64,000 nucleotides of DNA from Candidatus Rokuibacteriota bacterium (GTDB taxonomy: Bacteria; Methylomirabilota; Methylomirabilia; Rokubacteriales; CSP1-6). The position numbers and the translations under genes are program-made. Positions 24,776 to 33,385 of the stretch are shown here, piece by piece (position 1 is the first letter of the stretch; the number at the start of each line of letters is the position of its first letter). The notes under the pieces were generated by a model. That model saw only the letters and a program-made list of their open reading frames with translations, made no database searches and was not told the DNA's origin. Where the stretch lies: assembly GCA_016184125.1 (NCBI GenBank), contig JACPDG010000046.1, positions 1 through 64,000 of the forward strand, written 5' to 3'.

Positions 24776-25533
24776 AGCACGAGCTCGCGCGTCACGCCGC
24801 GCAGGTCCATCTCGTACTCGAGGCCTGCGATCGGCGGGCGGCTCGGGAACCAGCGCACGCCGTGGATCGCGGCCGGGCCGGCCGGCCGCAGGACGGTGTC
24901 AGCGAGGAACGTCTCGATCGGCTGCGCCGTGTAGAGGTCGATCATCGTGACGTCGGACCAGTCGCCACCGAGCGCCGCGAGCCGGGCCTGCATGGCGCGC
25001 ATGACGAACGCGGCCTTCTCCCGCATCGCGTCCGGCGACGTCTCGCCATGGCGCACGATGCCCTCGGCCCCCGCGGCGCGCTCGCGCAGCTCTCCGGCGC
25101 CCGCGCAGACGAAGGTCGGACGCGGCGTCGCGCCGGCGATCGTGTAGCCGAACGCGTAGAGCGACGGCTCGGCGGGCGCGCCCACGAGCGGGGCCACGTT
25201 CGTCCGCGCGATCGGGTTCTCGCCATCGACCAGCAGGCCCCACTCACCGAGCAGCTGCCGGTAGCCTGCATTGAAGGTGTCGAAGCCGCCGAAGCTGAAC
25301 GGCGCCGGGCTGCGCAGCTCGATCGCGCAGAGGGCGGCGCGCGGACGGCCCTGCTCGCCCAGGTGCCGGTCGATCAGCGTGAAACCGTCGCGCCACGGGA
25401 TGGGCGCGCGGAGCGTCGCGTGCACGACCTGGTGGCCGGGCGTCGCGACGACGCCCGACGAGAACGGCGCGATGCCGGGGAGAAAGGCATAGCTGCCAGC
25501 CGGGACGTCGCGAAGCGCGGGTGAGGCGGTCAT
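24772..25533 (-). CDS. RidA-fold protein, possibly 2-aminomuconate-deaminase (CnbZ) type
   Basis: A 253-residue protein starting MTASPALRDVPAGSYAFLPG. The opening FLPGIAPFSSGVVATPG, the PFSFGGFDTFNAGYRQLL segment and the half with YAFGYTIAGATPRPTFVCAG and KAAFVMRAMQARLAALGGDW resemble a two-domain RidA/YjgF fold like CnbZ deaminases, though I recall that family only in outline. It would deaminate an enamine/imine of a ring-cleavage product. The stop codon lies inside the end of repeat copy G. It stands divergent from exonuclease III. Confidence 0.6.
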   Translation of the reverse strand: MTASPALRDVPAGSYAFLPGIAPFSSGVVATPGHQVVHATLRAPIPWRDGFTLIDRHLGEQGRPRAALCAIELRSPAPFSFGGFDTFNAGYRQLLGEWGLLVDGENPIARTNVAPLVGAPAEPSLYAFGYTIAGATPRPTFVCAGAGELRERAAGAEGIVRHGETSPDAMREKAAFVMRAMQARLAALGGDWSDVTMIDLYTAQPIETFLADTVLRPAGPAAIHGVRWFPSRPPIAGLEYEMDLRGVTRELVL

Positions 25534-25640
25534 CGTCGATCCTGTGGTGTCGAGGTTCGGGGCACAGCGGCACGAGCGGGACGCGCCGCACGACGAACGT
25601 TACCACGCGCGAGCGGGACGAGCACCCGCGCGTGTGGGAA

Positions 25641-25646
25641 GATACT
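25641..25646 (+). promoter_or_regulatory. -10-like GATACT, possible leaderless start
   Basis: GATACT ends 7 nt before the ATG of the exonuclease gene, the usual distance from a -10 box to the first transcribed base. No Shine-Dalgarno sequence lies between. Confidence 0.4.
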
Positions 25647-25653
25647 GTGCGGG

Positions 25654-26532
25654 ATGCGGATCGCGACCTGGAACGTCAACTCGCTGAAGGCCCGTCTCGA
25701 CAAGGTCCTGTGGTGGCTCGAGCGCGCGAAGCCGGACGTGCTGCTCATGCAGGAGACGAAGCTCGCCGACGGCGACGCGCCGCGCGAGGGGTTCACGCGC
25801 GCCGGCTACGAGCTCGCTCACCACGGCGAGGGCCGGTGGAACGGCGTGGCGATCGCGAGCCGGTGCGGGATCGCGGACATGGTCGCGAACTTCGGCGAGC
25901 CGCTGCGGCCGGCCGCGACGACGGAGACGGGTGACGACGAGCCGCTCGCCGAGGCCCGCATGGTGTCGGCCGCGTGCGGCGGCGTCCGCGTCGTGAGCCT
26001 GTACGCGCCGAACGGGCGTGCCGTGGACTCCACGTTCTACCGCGCAAAGCTCGCGTGGTACGACCGGCTGGCGCGCTGGCTCCTGGAGGCGTGTGACGCG
26101 AGCCAGCCGCTCGTGCTCGGCGGCGACTTCAACGTCGCTCCGGAGGACGTCGACGTCTGGGATCCGGCGGCGTGCCACGGCGGGACGCACGTGTCGCCGC
26201 CCGAGCGCGAGGCGTTCCGGCGGCTGTGCGCGTGGGGCCTCGTCGACGCGTACCGCCTGCACCACCGCGAGCCCGGCCGCTACACCTGGTGGGATTACCG
26301 GGCCGGCAACTTCCACAAGAACTTCGGCATGCGGATCGACCACCTGCTCGTGACGGAGTCCGTCGCGAAGCGCAGCGTGTCCGCCGAGATCGACCGCGAG
26401 GCCCGCAAGGGGAAGCCCCTCCCGTCGGATCACGCGCCGCTCGTCGTCGACGTCGACGAGCCGGGATGCACCTTCGATCCCGGCTGGTCGGGCGCCGACG
26501 TCCGGACCGCGGCTCGCCGCCAGCGCGGCTGA
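25654..26532 (+). CDS. xthA: exodeoxyribonuclease III / AP endonuclease
   Basis: A 292-residue base-excision repair enzyme. Diagnostic motifs are intact: ATWNVNSLKARL, LLMQETKLAD (metal-binding Glu), VVSLYAPNGRA, LVLGGDFNVAPEDVDVWDP, TWWDYRAGNFHKNFGMRID and LPSDHAPLVVD with the catalytic Asp-His. It nicks abasic sites and degrades 3' ends. Length is slightly above E. coli XthA because of a C-terminal extension of about 25 residues. Monocistronic in this window. Confidence 0.95.
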   Translation: MRIATWNVNSLKARLDKVLWWLERAKPDVLLMQETKLADGDAPREGFTRAGYELAHHGEGRWNGVAIASRCGIADMVANFGEPLRPAATTETGDDEPLAEARMVSAACGGVRVVSLYAPNGRAVDSTFYRAKLAWYDRLARWLLEACDASQPLVLGGDFNVAPEDVDVWDPAACHGGTHVSPPEREAFRRLCAWGLVDAYRLHHREPGRYTWWDYRAGNFHKNFGMRIDHLLVTESVAKRSVSAEIDREARKGKPLPSDHAPLVVDVDEPGCTFDPGWSGADVRTAARRQRG

Positions 26533-27103
26533 CCTCCTCGAGGCGGGCCGACACGGACAGCGCGCGGCGCCCGGCCTCAACGCGCCCGACAGAACGCGAC
26601 GATCGATGCGCCAGCCCTCGCGCGCTTTGGCGGCACGCGCCGCGCCGCGGAACCAGGTCGGTCCGAGCGGCGACGTCGGCGGGCGCCCGTCCTGACGCGC
26701 CGGCCATAGCGCGGCGAGGTCCTCGAGCGGCTCGCCCTGCTTGATGCGCTCGCGCAGGAGCGCCCGCACCGCGTCGGCGATCTCCTCGCGACCGCCTAGG
26801 CGATGGCGATCGTGAGGGTGAGCGCCCCGAGGGCCGCCGTCGCCGAGGGCGCGCGGACCTGCCGGTAGACACCGCACGCGGGATCGCGTTCAACGTCGAG
26901 GGCCCGGCGGAGCGAGTGCGGTCGATCCCCGTGTTCCCGCGCGACACGCCGGCGCCATAGCCGCATTGCTCGGACCGCGGCGCGAGCGCACGCCCCATTG
27001 TCTTGAGCGCCGCCCGCCGCCCCACCGCGAGGAGGAGGCGTGACACGGTTCCAGGTAGAATGCGTCCGAGCCATCACCCAGGAAGCAGCGAGGAGCCATC
27101 ACC
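26533..27103. other. 571-bp stretch without an intact gene; possible remnants
   Basis: No intact gene is visible. On the minus strand 26560-26800 has a protein-like stretch (VRALLRERIKQGEPLEDLAA, then GPTWFRGAARAAKAREGWRI) without a start. On the plus strand 26860-26959 reads TARGIAFNVEGPAERVRSIP then VFPRDTPAP and a stop, which looks like a gene's C-terminus. I recognise neither. They are most likely pieces of deleted genes, matching the decay pattern elsewhere. Confidence 0.4.
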
Positions 27104-28021
27104 GTGAACGACCGGCAGCGCATCTCCGGCGTACTCTCACCCGTCGTCACGCCGTTCACGTCGGATCTGGCCCCCGATCCCGACCGGTTCGCGCGGCAGT
27201 GCCGGTGGCTGCTCTCGCAGAACGTCGGGCTCGCGGTGTTCGGGACGAACTCCGAGGCGAACTCGCTCGGCGTCGACGAGAAGGTCGAGCTGCTGGACCG
27301 GCTGGTGGCCGCGGGCATCGATCCCGCGCGGATGATGCCGGGCACGGGGTGCTGCGCGCTCACGGAGTCCGCGCGGCTGACCGCGCACGCGGTGAAGGCC
27401 GGGTGCGCGGGCGTGCTGATGCTCCCGCCGTTCTACTACAAGGGCGTGAGCGACGACGGCCTCTACCGCAACTTCGCCGAGGTCATCGAGCGCGTCGGTG
27501 ACGCGCGGCTGCGCGTGTACCTCTACCACATCCCGCCGGTGTCGCAGGTGCCGATCACGCTCGGCCTCGTGGAGCGGCTGCTGAAGGCGTATCCGGCGCA
27601 GATCGCGGGCATGAAGGACAGCTCCGGCGACTGGAACAACACGAAGGCGTTCCTGGACGCGTTCGCGCCGTCCGGGTTCGACGTGTTCGCGGGCTCGGAG
27701 ACGTTCCTGCTCCGCACCATGCGGAACGGCGGCCGGGGCTGCATCAGCGCGACGGCGAACGTGAACCCGGGACCGATCGCCAAGCTCTACGACACGTGGA
27801 AGGGGGCCGGCGCCGACGCGCAGCAGGCGCGCCTGGACGAGATCCGCGGCGTGTTCGCGAAGTTCCCCATGATCCCTGCGCTCAAGGCCGCGATCGCGCA
27901 CTACGGGAACGATCCCGCGTGGCGCACTGTCCGGCCTCCGCTCGTCGCGCTCTCGGCGGACCAGTCGAACGCCCTCGTCGCCGAGCTCGATCGGAAGCAG
28001 TTCGCGATGCCCGGCCTTTGA
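27104..28021 (+). CDS. DapA/N-acetylneuraminate-lyase family aldolase
   Basis: A 305-residue TIM-barrel aldolase with GTG start and aggag ribosome site. The Schiff-base lysine is in QIAGMKDSSGDWNNT, and the tyrosine in VYLYHIPPVSQ. GTNSEANSLGVDEKVELLDR corresponds to the family's GTTGE substrate loop, with serine and alanine where DapA has threonine and glycine. It probably cleaves or forms a 4-hydroxy-2-oxo acid from pyruvate and an aldehyde. True dihydrodipicolinate synthase is unlikely, since no lysine-pathway gene is near and the substrate loop differs. Confidence 0.9.
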   Translation: MNDRQRISGVLSPVVTPFTSDLAPDPDRFARQCRWLLSQNVGLAVFGTNSEANSLGVDEKVELLDRLVAAGIDPARMMPGTGCCALTESARLTAHAVKAGCAGVLMLPPFYYKGVSDDGLYRNFAEVIERVGDARLRVYLYHIPPVSQVPITLGLVERLLKAYPAQIAGMKDSSGDWNNTKAFLDAFAPSGFDVFAGSETFLLRTMRNGGRGCISATANVNPGPIAKLYDTWKGAGADAQQARLDEIRGVFAKFPMIPALKAAIAHYGNDPAWRTVRPPLVALSADQSNALVAELDRKQFAMPGL

Positions 28022-28028
28022 CCCAGTG

Positions 28029-28056
28029 ACCCGGAGGGGGCTTCCCCCCTTCCGAG
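28029..28056. terminator. G/C hairpin between convergent genes (partial repeat family 2)
   Basis: ggagggggc-tt-ccccccttcc forms a G/C hairpin between the aldolase stop and the convergent MFS gene. The following cgaggc resembles the start of repeat family 2 (gggggcttcgccccctccga), so this is probably a degraded copy acting as a two-way terminator. Confidence 0.5.
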
Positions 28057-28096
28057 GCGCCCGTGGTCAAGCTCGGCGGTATTCGTCGGCGGCCGG

Positions 28097-29758
28097 TCAC
28101 TCCGCGTGCGCCGGCGCCAGGGCGTCGTCGCCGCCGCGGCTCCTCCCCACCGGATCCACCCGGACGCGGCGCAGCAGCGGCAGCAGGAACAGCGACGAGG
28201 AGAAGAGAACGAAGAGCAGCCAGAACACGTCGGCGAACGCCAGGAGCTGGGCCTGCTCGGTCACCTCGTGGTAGAGCGCGCCCATCGCCCGGCGCTGGGC
28301 CGTGAACCGGTCGGCGCCCTGCGCGACGAAGTGGTCGGCCCACGCGCGCAGGCGCTCGCCCGTCTCGGCGTCCCACACGCTGACGTGACCGACGAGGGCG
28401 GTCTGGTGCTGCTGGCTGCGCCGCGCGAGGAGCGTCGCCATCATGGCGACGCCGATGCCGCCGCCGAGGTTCCGCACCACGTTGAGCAGCGCGGTCGCGT
28501 TGCCCATCTTCTCGCGCGCGATGGTCGCGAGCCCGACGGTGTTGAGCGGCACGAAGATGAGGCCGACGCCGACGCCCTGCACGAAGCGCGGCCAGGCGAG
28601 CGCCCAGTAATCGACGCCGAGGGTCACCGCCGACATCATGTACGTCGCGACCGCGTTGAGCACGCACCCGGCCGCCAGGAGCCAGCGCTGGTCGATGCGC
28701 GTGGCGAGGCGTCCCGCGAGCAGGAGCGAGAACAGGTTCCCGACGCCGCCCGGCGCCAGGACCAGCCCCGAGGTCCACGCGTCGTAGCCGATGACCTTCT
28801 GGGTGAAGAGCGCCAGCATGACCATGCTCGAGAAGAAGCCGACCATCACGACGAGCATGATGACGCTCGCGGCGGCGAAGTTGCGGTCCGCGTACACCGT
28901 GAGGTCGAGGATCGGCTCCGCCGCCATCAGCTCTCGCGCGAGGAACGCCGCGAGCGCGACCATCGCGGTCATCCCGAGCGCGATGACGAACGCCGAGTCG
29001 AACCACTCGTGGCGCTCGCCCTGATCGAGGAAGAGCTGGAGCGTCAGGAAGCCGACCGCCATCAGGACGAGGCCCAGGGCGTCGACGCGTCCCGGCTTGC
29101 GCAGGTACGGCGGATCGAAGAGGACGGCGCTCGAGACGAAGAAGCCGACGCAGCCGATCGGCACGTTGATGTAGAAAATCCACCGCCACGACCAGTTGTC
29201 GGCGATCCAGCCGCCGAGCGTGGGCCCGAAGATGGGCGCCATCATGATGCCGACGCCCCACGCGGCCATCGCCATGCCGCGCTGCCTGAGCGGGAAGATC
29301 TCCCACATGATCGCCTGGCTCAGCGGCATGAGCGGGCCGCCGCCGATGCCTTGCACCATCCGGGCGACGAGCAGCGTCGTGAGGTTGGGCGCGAGCCCGA
29401 CGAGCACCGACGCAACGGTGAACACGACCGTGCAGATCAGGAAGAAGCGCTTGCGGCCGAGGACGCCGGCGAGCCAGCCCGTCGCGGGCAGGATGACCGC
29501 GTTGGCCGCGAGGTACGAGGTGAGCACCCAGGAGACCTCGTCGACACCGGCGGACAGCGAGCCCTGGATGTGCGGGAGCGCGACGTTCGTCACCGTGACG
29601 TCGAGCACCTGCATGACGGTGACGAGCATCACCGACCCGGTGATCGTCCACTTGAGCGCCGCGCTGATCGGCAGATCGCCGGCAGCTGCTGCGTCACCGC
29701 CGGCGCCGGACGCGGGCCGTGCCGCGCGGCTGCCGTCAGTGTCGGCCGTGGTCGCCAT
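28097..29758 (-). CDS. DHA2-family (EmrB/QacA) MFS drug transporter
   Basis: A 553-residue exporter with 14 membrane segments. The DHA2 motifs are clear: LDVTVTNVALPHIQGSL in helix 1 (motif D1), WLAGVLGRKRFFL (motif A) and GVGIMMAPIFGPTLGGWIAD (motif C of antiporters). A soluble C-terminal loop near residue 450-480 precedes the last helix. It should export hydrophobic toxic compounds by proton antiport; an HlyD/EmrA partner would be expected in a tripartite pump but is not encoded nearby. Stands alone, 114 bp downstream of the SDR gene on the same strand. Confidence 0.93.
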   Translation of the reverse strand: MATTADTDGSRAARPASGAGGDAAAAGDLPISAALKWTITGSVMLVTVMQVLDVTVTNVALPHIQGSLSAGVDEVSWVLTSYLAANAVILPATGWLAGVLGRKRFFLICTVVFTVASVLVGLAPNLTTLLVARMVQGIGGGPLMPLSQAIMWEIFPLRQRGMAMAAWGVGIMMAPIFGPTLGGWIADNWSWRWIFYINVPIGCVGFFVSSAVLFDPPYLRKPGRVDALGLVLMAVGFLTLQLFLDQGERHEWFDSAFVIALGMTAMVALAAFLARELMAAEPILDLTVYADRNFAAASVIMLVVMVGFFSSMVMLALFTQKVIGYDAWTSGLVLAPGGVGNLFSLLLAGRLATRIDQRWLLAAGCVLNAVATYMMSAVTLGVDYWALAWPRFVQGVGVGLIFVPLNTVGLATIAREKMGNATALLNVVRNLGGGIGVAMMATLLARRSQQHQTALVGHVSVWDAETGERLRAWADHFVAQGADRFTAQRRAMGALYHEVTEQAQLLAFADVFWLLFVLFSSSLFLLPLLRRVRVDPVGRSRGGDDALAPAHAE

Positions 29759-29872
29759 GAGCTCCTGTCACCCGCTCAGTATAGGCGGCGCCTCGGTGAC
29801 GGCGTGGCGGGGCGGCGGAGCGTGGGGCGACACGACGCTCGGCCGCGTGCGTGATCGCGCACGCGGTGGCGC

Positions 29873-30637
29873 TCAGCTCAGGAACGCGCCGCCGTTGACG
29901 TGAATCGTCTGTCCGGTGACGTAGGCGCCGTCGGGCAGGCAGAGCTGGCGGACGATCGCGGCGACCTCTTCCGGCCGGCCCATGCGCCCGAGCGGGATGT
30001 TGGCGGCGCCCGTACCGGACGGCCGCGCGCCCGCGCTCGTCCCACGCACGGTGTCGACCGCGCCGGGCGCGACGCAGTTCACGCGGATCTTGTGCGGCGC
30101 GAGCTCCATCGCGAGCGCGTGCGTGAGGCCGACGAGCCCCGCCTTCGCCGCGCAGACGTGCGCGCGGTCCCGCGTGCCGAGGTGGGCGGAGATCCCGCCG
30201 AGCGTGACGATCGCGCCGCCCCCGGCGCGGATCATGTGCGGCACGGCGGCCCTGGCGCAGAGGAACGCGCCGTCGAGCGGCACCGCGAGCACGCGGTGCC
30301 ACTCCTCGAGCGTCATCTCGAGGAAGGGCGTCTGCTTGCGCACGGCCGCATTCGAGATCAAGAAGTCCACACGCCCGAACGCCTTCACCGCGGCGCCGGC
30401 GAGCGCGAGCGCGTCCGCCTCGCGGGTCACGTCGCCCATCTGCACGATCGCGCGCCCTCCGGCAGCGACGATCTCGCCGGTGACGCCTTCGGCGGCGGCG
30501 CGGTCGCCGAGGCCGTTGACCACGATCGAGGTACCTTCCTCGGCGAGCGCGAGCGCGATCGCCCGGCCGATGTTCCGCGCCGAACCGGTGACGATGGCCA
30601 CCATCCCGCCGAGCCGTCCGTCCTGCCTGCCCTGCAT
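29873..30637 (-). CDS. short-chain dehydrogenase/reductase with altered catalytic site
   Basis: A 254-residue SDR starting MQGRQDGRLGGMVAIVTGSA, with ribosome site gaggagc. The cofactor loop TGSARNIGRAIALAL and the SNAAV version of NNAG are present, plus Ser in TLGGISAHLG. The usual catalytic Tyr of the Y-x-x-x-K motif is replaced: the sequence is RAHVCAAKAGL, with valine four before the lysine and histidine just before it. The C-terminus (GQTIHVNGGAFLS) is normal for FabG-like proteins. Either His substitutes or the protein has lost ordinary oxidoreductase activity. Confidence 0.88.
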   Translation of the reverse strand: MQGRQDGRLGGMVAIVTGSARNIGRAIALALAEEGTSIVVNGLGDRAAAEGVTGEIVAAGGRAIVQMGDVTREADALALAGAAVKAFGRVDFLISNAAVRKQTPFLEMTLEEWHRVLAVPLDGAFLCARAAVPHMIRAGGGAIVTLGGISAHLGTRDRAHVCAAKAGLVGLTHALAMELAPHKIRVNCVAPGAVDTVRGTSAGARPSGTGAANIPLGRMGRPEEVAAIVRQLCLPDGAYVTGQTIHVNGGAFLS

Positions 30638-30760
30638 GCCCGCTCCTCTCACACCGCGTCTCGTGCGATCCTCGCATCCGGCGCGCGCAGGGCCCCAGCG
30701 TACACCGCGCGAGCGGCAGCGCGTCAGTGGCATTCGTCCGCGTCCGCGCTCTCGGAGCCC

Positions 30761-30875
30761 ATGAACGAATCGCGTCGTCGAGGGCCGTCCCGGGTTCCAC
30801 GGGTGCGTCCGCGCACCCCCCGGGACGGCTCCGAGCGCGGGGCGCCTGGGGCTTCGATAGTCCCCCCATGATCTC
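30761..30875 (+). repeat. structured repeat, family 1, copy I (long subtype)
   Basis: Stem 1 gggccgtcccggg/cccgggacggct encloses the nested hairpin GGGTGCG-tccg-CGCACCC. The second stem is weakened (ggggcttcgatagtcccc). Ends CCCCCCATGATCTCAGT, the same ending as copy K, and runs straight into the 48-bp palindrome. Confidence 0.82.
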
Positions 30876-30923
30876 AGTTCGAGCAACAATCGACCGGCGC
30901 GCCGGTCGATTGTTGCTCGAACT
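30876..30923. repeat. 48-bp perfect palindrome
   Basis: Each 24-nt arm begins AGTTCGAGCAACAATCGACC when read inward; the arms match without a mismatch and without a loop (centre ccggcgcgccgg). The 8-bp TCTCAGTT occurs at 30872-30879 and again at 30923-30930, overlapping the palindrome edges. It lies 100 bp before the dehydrogenase start. Confidence 0.9.
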
Positions 30924-31022
30924 CTCAGTTGCGCGCCGGACGCAGCTGTCCGATGCTCGGCTCGCGACCGGCGGTCGGCGAGCGCGTTGGACGAGGCCCG
31001 ACCGCCACGAAAGGAGCGCGCG

Positions 31023-31919
31023 ATGGCCGGAGCCGTCGGGTTCATCGGGCTCGGCAACATGGGACGTCCGATGGCGCTGAACCTCGTGAAGCACGGGTTC
31101 GCGCTGGTCGTCAACGACGTCGATCCCCGGGCGCTCGAGCCGCTGCGCGACCGCGGCGCGACGGTCGCCGCATCGGCCGAGCGCGTGGCGGCCGCGAGCG
31201 AGCGCACGATCGTCATGGTCGAGACGACGGCGCAGGCCGAGTCCGTCATCGCCGGAGAGCAGGGCATCGTCCGCGGTGCCGGGCCGGGGCACATCGTGCT
31301 CTGCATGAGCACGATCGACCCGTTCGTGGCCCGGCGGCTCGGCGATATGCTCGCCGGACGCGGGATCGCGATGCTCGACGCCCCGGTGAGCGGGGGCACC
31401 GCGCGCGCCGCGTCCGGCGAGCTGTCGATCATCGCGGGCGGTGACGCGGCGACGTTCGAGGCGTGCCGCGACGTCTTCCGGGCCATGGGGACGAACCTGT
31501 TCCACGTCGGGGCGCTCGGCCAGGGGCTCGCGATGAAGCTCGTCAACAACATGCTGATCCAGGTCAACCGTGTCGCGGTCGCCGAGGCGCTCGTGATGGG
31601 CGTGAAGGCCGGGCTCGATCCGCGCACGATCTACGACGTGATCCGGGTGAGCACGGGGACGAGCTTCGCGTTCGAGACCGGCGTGCCGAAGATCCTCGCC
31701 CGCGACTTCACCCCAGGCGGCAAGGTCGACATCTCGTACAAGGACCAGGAGCTCGAGACCGCGTTCGCCAAGCAGCTCGGCGTCCCGCTGCTCCTCGCGA
31801 ACGTCACGCAGCAGGTCTACCAGATGGCGCGCGCGATGGGGCTCGGCCAGCAGGAGGGCCTTGCCGTCGTGAAGGTGTTCGAGCGCTTCGCCGGGATCGA
31901 GGTGCGCGGCAAGGCCTGA
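31023..31919 (+). CDS. 3-hydroxyisobutyrate dehydrogenase-family beta-hydroxyacid dehydrogenase
   Basis: A 298-residue enzyme with ribosome site gaaaggag. The N-terminal NAD loop is GFIGLGNMGRPMALNLVKHG, the substrate motif is DAPVSGGTARAASGELSII, and the catalytic lysine lies in LAMKLVNNMLIQVNRVAVAE. The C-terminal helical part has DISYKDQELETAFAKQ. Members oxidise 3-hydroxyisobutyrate, tartronate semialdehyde or similar acids. Its upstream region is the 48-bp palindrome, which could influence expression. Substrate is not resolved. Confidence 0.92.
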   Translation: MAGAVGFIGLGNMGRPMALNLVKHGFALVVNDVDPRALEPLRDRGATVAASAERVAAASERTIVMVETTAQAESVIAGEQGIVRGAGPGHIVLCMSTIDPFVARRLGDMLAGRGIAMLDAPVSGGTARAASGELSIIAGGDAATFEACRDVFRAMGTNLFHVGALGQGLAMKLVNNMLIQVNRVAVAEALVMGVKAGLDPRTIYDVIRVSTGTSFAFETGVPKILARDFTPGGKVDISYKDQELETAFAKQLGVPLLLANVTQQVYQMARAMGLGQQEGLAVVKVFERFAGIEVRGKA

Positions 31920-31981
31920 CCGCGTGCTTCATCCCGAGGGAACGCCGTGACCTCGGCGCCTTCGGCCTCCAGGATGTCCGC

Positions 31982-31999
31982 GACGTGAGATATCACGTC
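31982..31999. terminator. stem-loop between convergent genes
   Basis: GACGTGA-gata-TCACGTC, a perfect 7-bp stem with a 4-nt loop followed by TT, lies in the 132-bp gap between two convergent genes. Confidence 0.45.
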
Positions 32000-32051
32000 T
32001 TACCGGAGCGGGGCGCGGCACGGCCGCGGAACCCGGGCGTCGAGCGGCAAC

Positions 32052-32783
32052 CTAGCTCTTGCGCGGCGACGGCGCGCCCACGTGCACGTGCGCGCCGGTC
32101 GAGATGCCGGGCACGGCGCCGCGGAACGCGAGGAACGGCACGCCGCGCGACCGGAGGTGCTGGAGCAGCGCGCGGCCTTCCGGGCTGTCCGGGTGGACCG
32201 CGATGTCGAGCGCGTTGCGATGGTCGAAGCCGAACCGATCGTGCAGCGCCGTCTGACCGAGAGCGCTGACCGGGAGCGCGCGACCGAAGCGCTGCGCGAA
32301 GAAGCGCTCGAGGCTCGCCACCTGATCGAGCGTCCACCGGCTGGGGCCGCGGTACTCGACGACCTCGGGCGTCGCGCGCTCCTCGCCGACGGGGGTGGGC
32401 GGCAGCGCGGCCAGCGTGAGCAGCGCCTCGGCTTCGGCCACGACGCGTTCGGCCTCCGCCATCCTTCCGCGCGTCCCGTCGAGCTGCTCGCGCGCGTGTG
32501 CCGCAGCGCGCTCCGCGGTCTCGACGTCACGCCGCGACACGAGGCCTCGCGCGAACAGCGTGCGGTAGCGCTCGGCCTCGGTCTCGGCGCGCACCGCGTC
32601 CTGCTCCTGGAGCGCCAGGAGGTGGGCCAGGCTCTCCTGGTACTCGCGTGTCGCCGCGGTGAGGTCGGCCACCGCCTCGCCGAGCGTCTCCGCGAACGCC
32701 GCGCCGACCACGCAGGCGAGGAGCCCCAGCGCGACGAGCGCGAGGCCGAGCGGACGGCGACGTCGAGTCGGCGTGGATTCCAT
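32052..32783 (-). CDS. exported coiled-coil protein with peptidase M15-like C-terminus
   Basis: A 243-residue protein. The signal peptide (RRRRPLGLALVALGLLACVV) ends near residue 31. Residues 33-110 are strongly helical (AATREYQESLAHLLALQEQD, AAHAREQLDGTRGRMAEAER), like a coiled-coil hairpin. The C-terminal domain has ALHDRFGFDHRNALDIAVHP and GISTGAHVHVGAP, which fit the H-x6-D and H-x-H zinc ligands of M15/D-Ala-D-Ala-type peptidases. It may trim peptidoglycan in the periplasm. It has its own transcript, as its neighbours are convergent or divergent. Confidence 0.78.
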   Translation of the reverse strand: MESTPTRRRRPLGLALVALGLLACVVGAAFAETLGEAVADLTAATREYQESLAHLLALQEQDAVRAETEAERYRTLFARGLVSRRDVETAERAAAHAREQLDGTRGRMAEAERVVAEAEALLTLAALPPTPVGEERATPEVVEYRGPSRWTLDQVASLERFFAQRFGRALPVSALGQTALHDRFGFDHRNALDIAVHPDSPEGRALLQHLRSRGVPFLAFRGAVPGISTGAHVHVGAPSPRKS

Positions 32784-32991
32784 GTCGGTCGTCCCGTGGA
32801 GCGCCGGGCGAGCCCCCAGTGTGCGTGGCGGCGGCGCGCGGCGCAACGCCGAGCCGATTCCCCCGTCGGGACGACGACCGGTCGTGGCCGCGGCTCGGGC
32901 CGCAGCCGAGAATAGGGCGCGCGCCTCGACGGGATGCGGGATCATGAATGCGATCGAGGTCCGCTGCGTCAGACTCCAGGGAGGGTGCTCG

Positions 32992-33351
32992 ATGAAGAGG
33001 TCGGCGTCCGTCGCCGTGCTCGTGGTGGCGCTGCTTTTCATTGCGTCGGTCCCCGGCTCCGCGTGGGCACACGGTTTTCGCGGGCGTCCGGCGGTCGGCG
33101 CACGCGTGGTGCTGGGTTTCGGGCCCCTGTTCTGGTGGCCGCATCCGGCCTGGTACTACCCGCCCCACTACGTCTACACGCCGCCAGCCGTCGTCGTTCA
33201 GCAGCCGCCGGTCTACGTGCAGCAGCCGCCCCCGCCCCCGCCGCCGCCCCCCGCGGCGTACTGGTACTACTGCGCGAGCGCCAAGGCGTACTACCCGAAC
33301 GTGCAGGCGTGTCCCGAGCCGTGGATCAAGGTTCCGCCGAGGCCCGAATAG
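32992..33351 (+). CDS. exported Pro/Tyr-rich protein
   Basis: A 119-residue secreted protein: signal peptide MKRSASVAVLVVALLFIASV to AWA, then FGPLFWWPHPAWYYPPHYVY, a polyproline run, and the C-terminal motif YWYYCASAKAYYPNVQACPE ending IKVPPRPE. That ending, with two cysteines, recurs in small exported proteins of Proteobacteria and relatives and probably forms one disulfide. No enzymatic feature. The next gene begins 34 bp later and is also an envelope protein. Confidence 0.8.
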   Translation: MKRSASVAVLVVALLFIASVPGSAWAHGFRGRPAVGARVVLGFGPLFWWPHPAWYYPPHYVYTPPAVVVQQPPVYVQQPPPPPPPPPAAYWYYCASAKAYYPNVQACPEPWIKVPPRPE

Positions 33352-33385
33352 GCGGGCGTGCGCGAGGACGAGAACAGGTGACGCG

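Noticed and set aside
26860-26959. A plus-strand gene ending VFPRDTPAP.
   Set aside because: Only about 35 codons look protein-like and no start or family is recognisable; described as a possible remnant.
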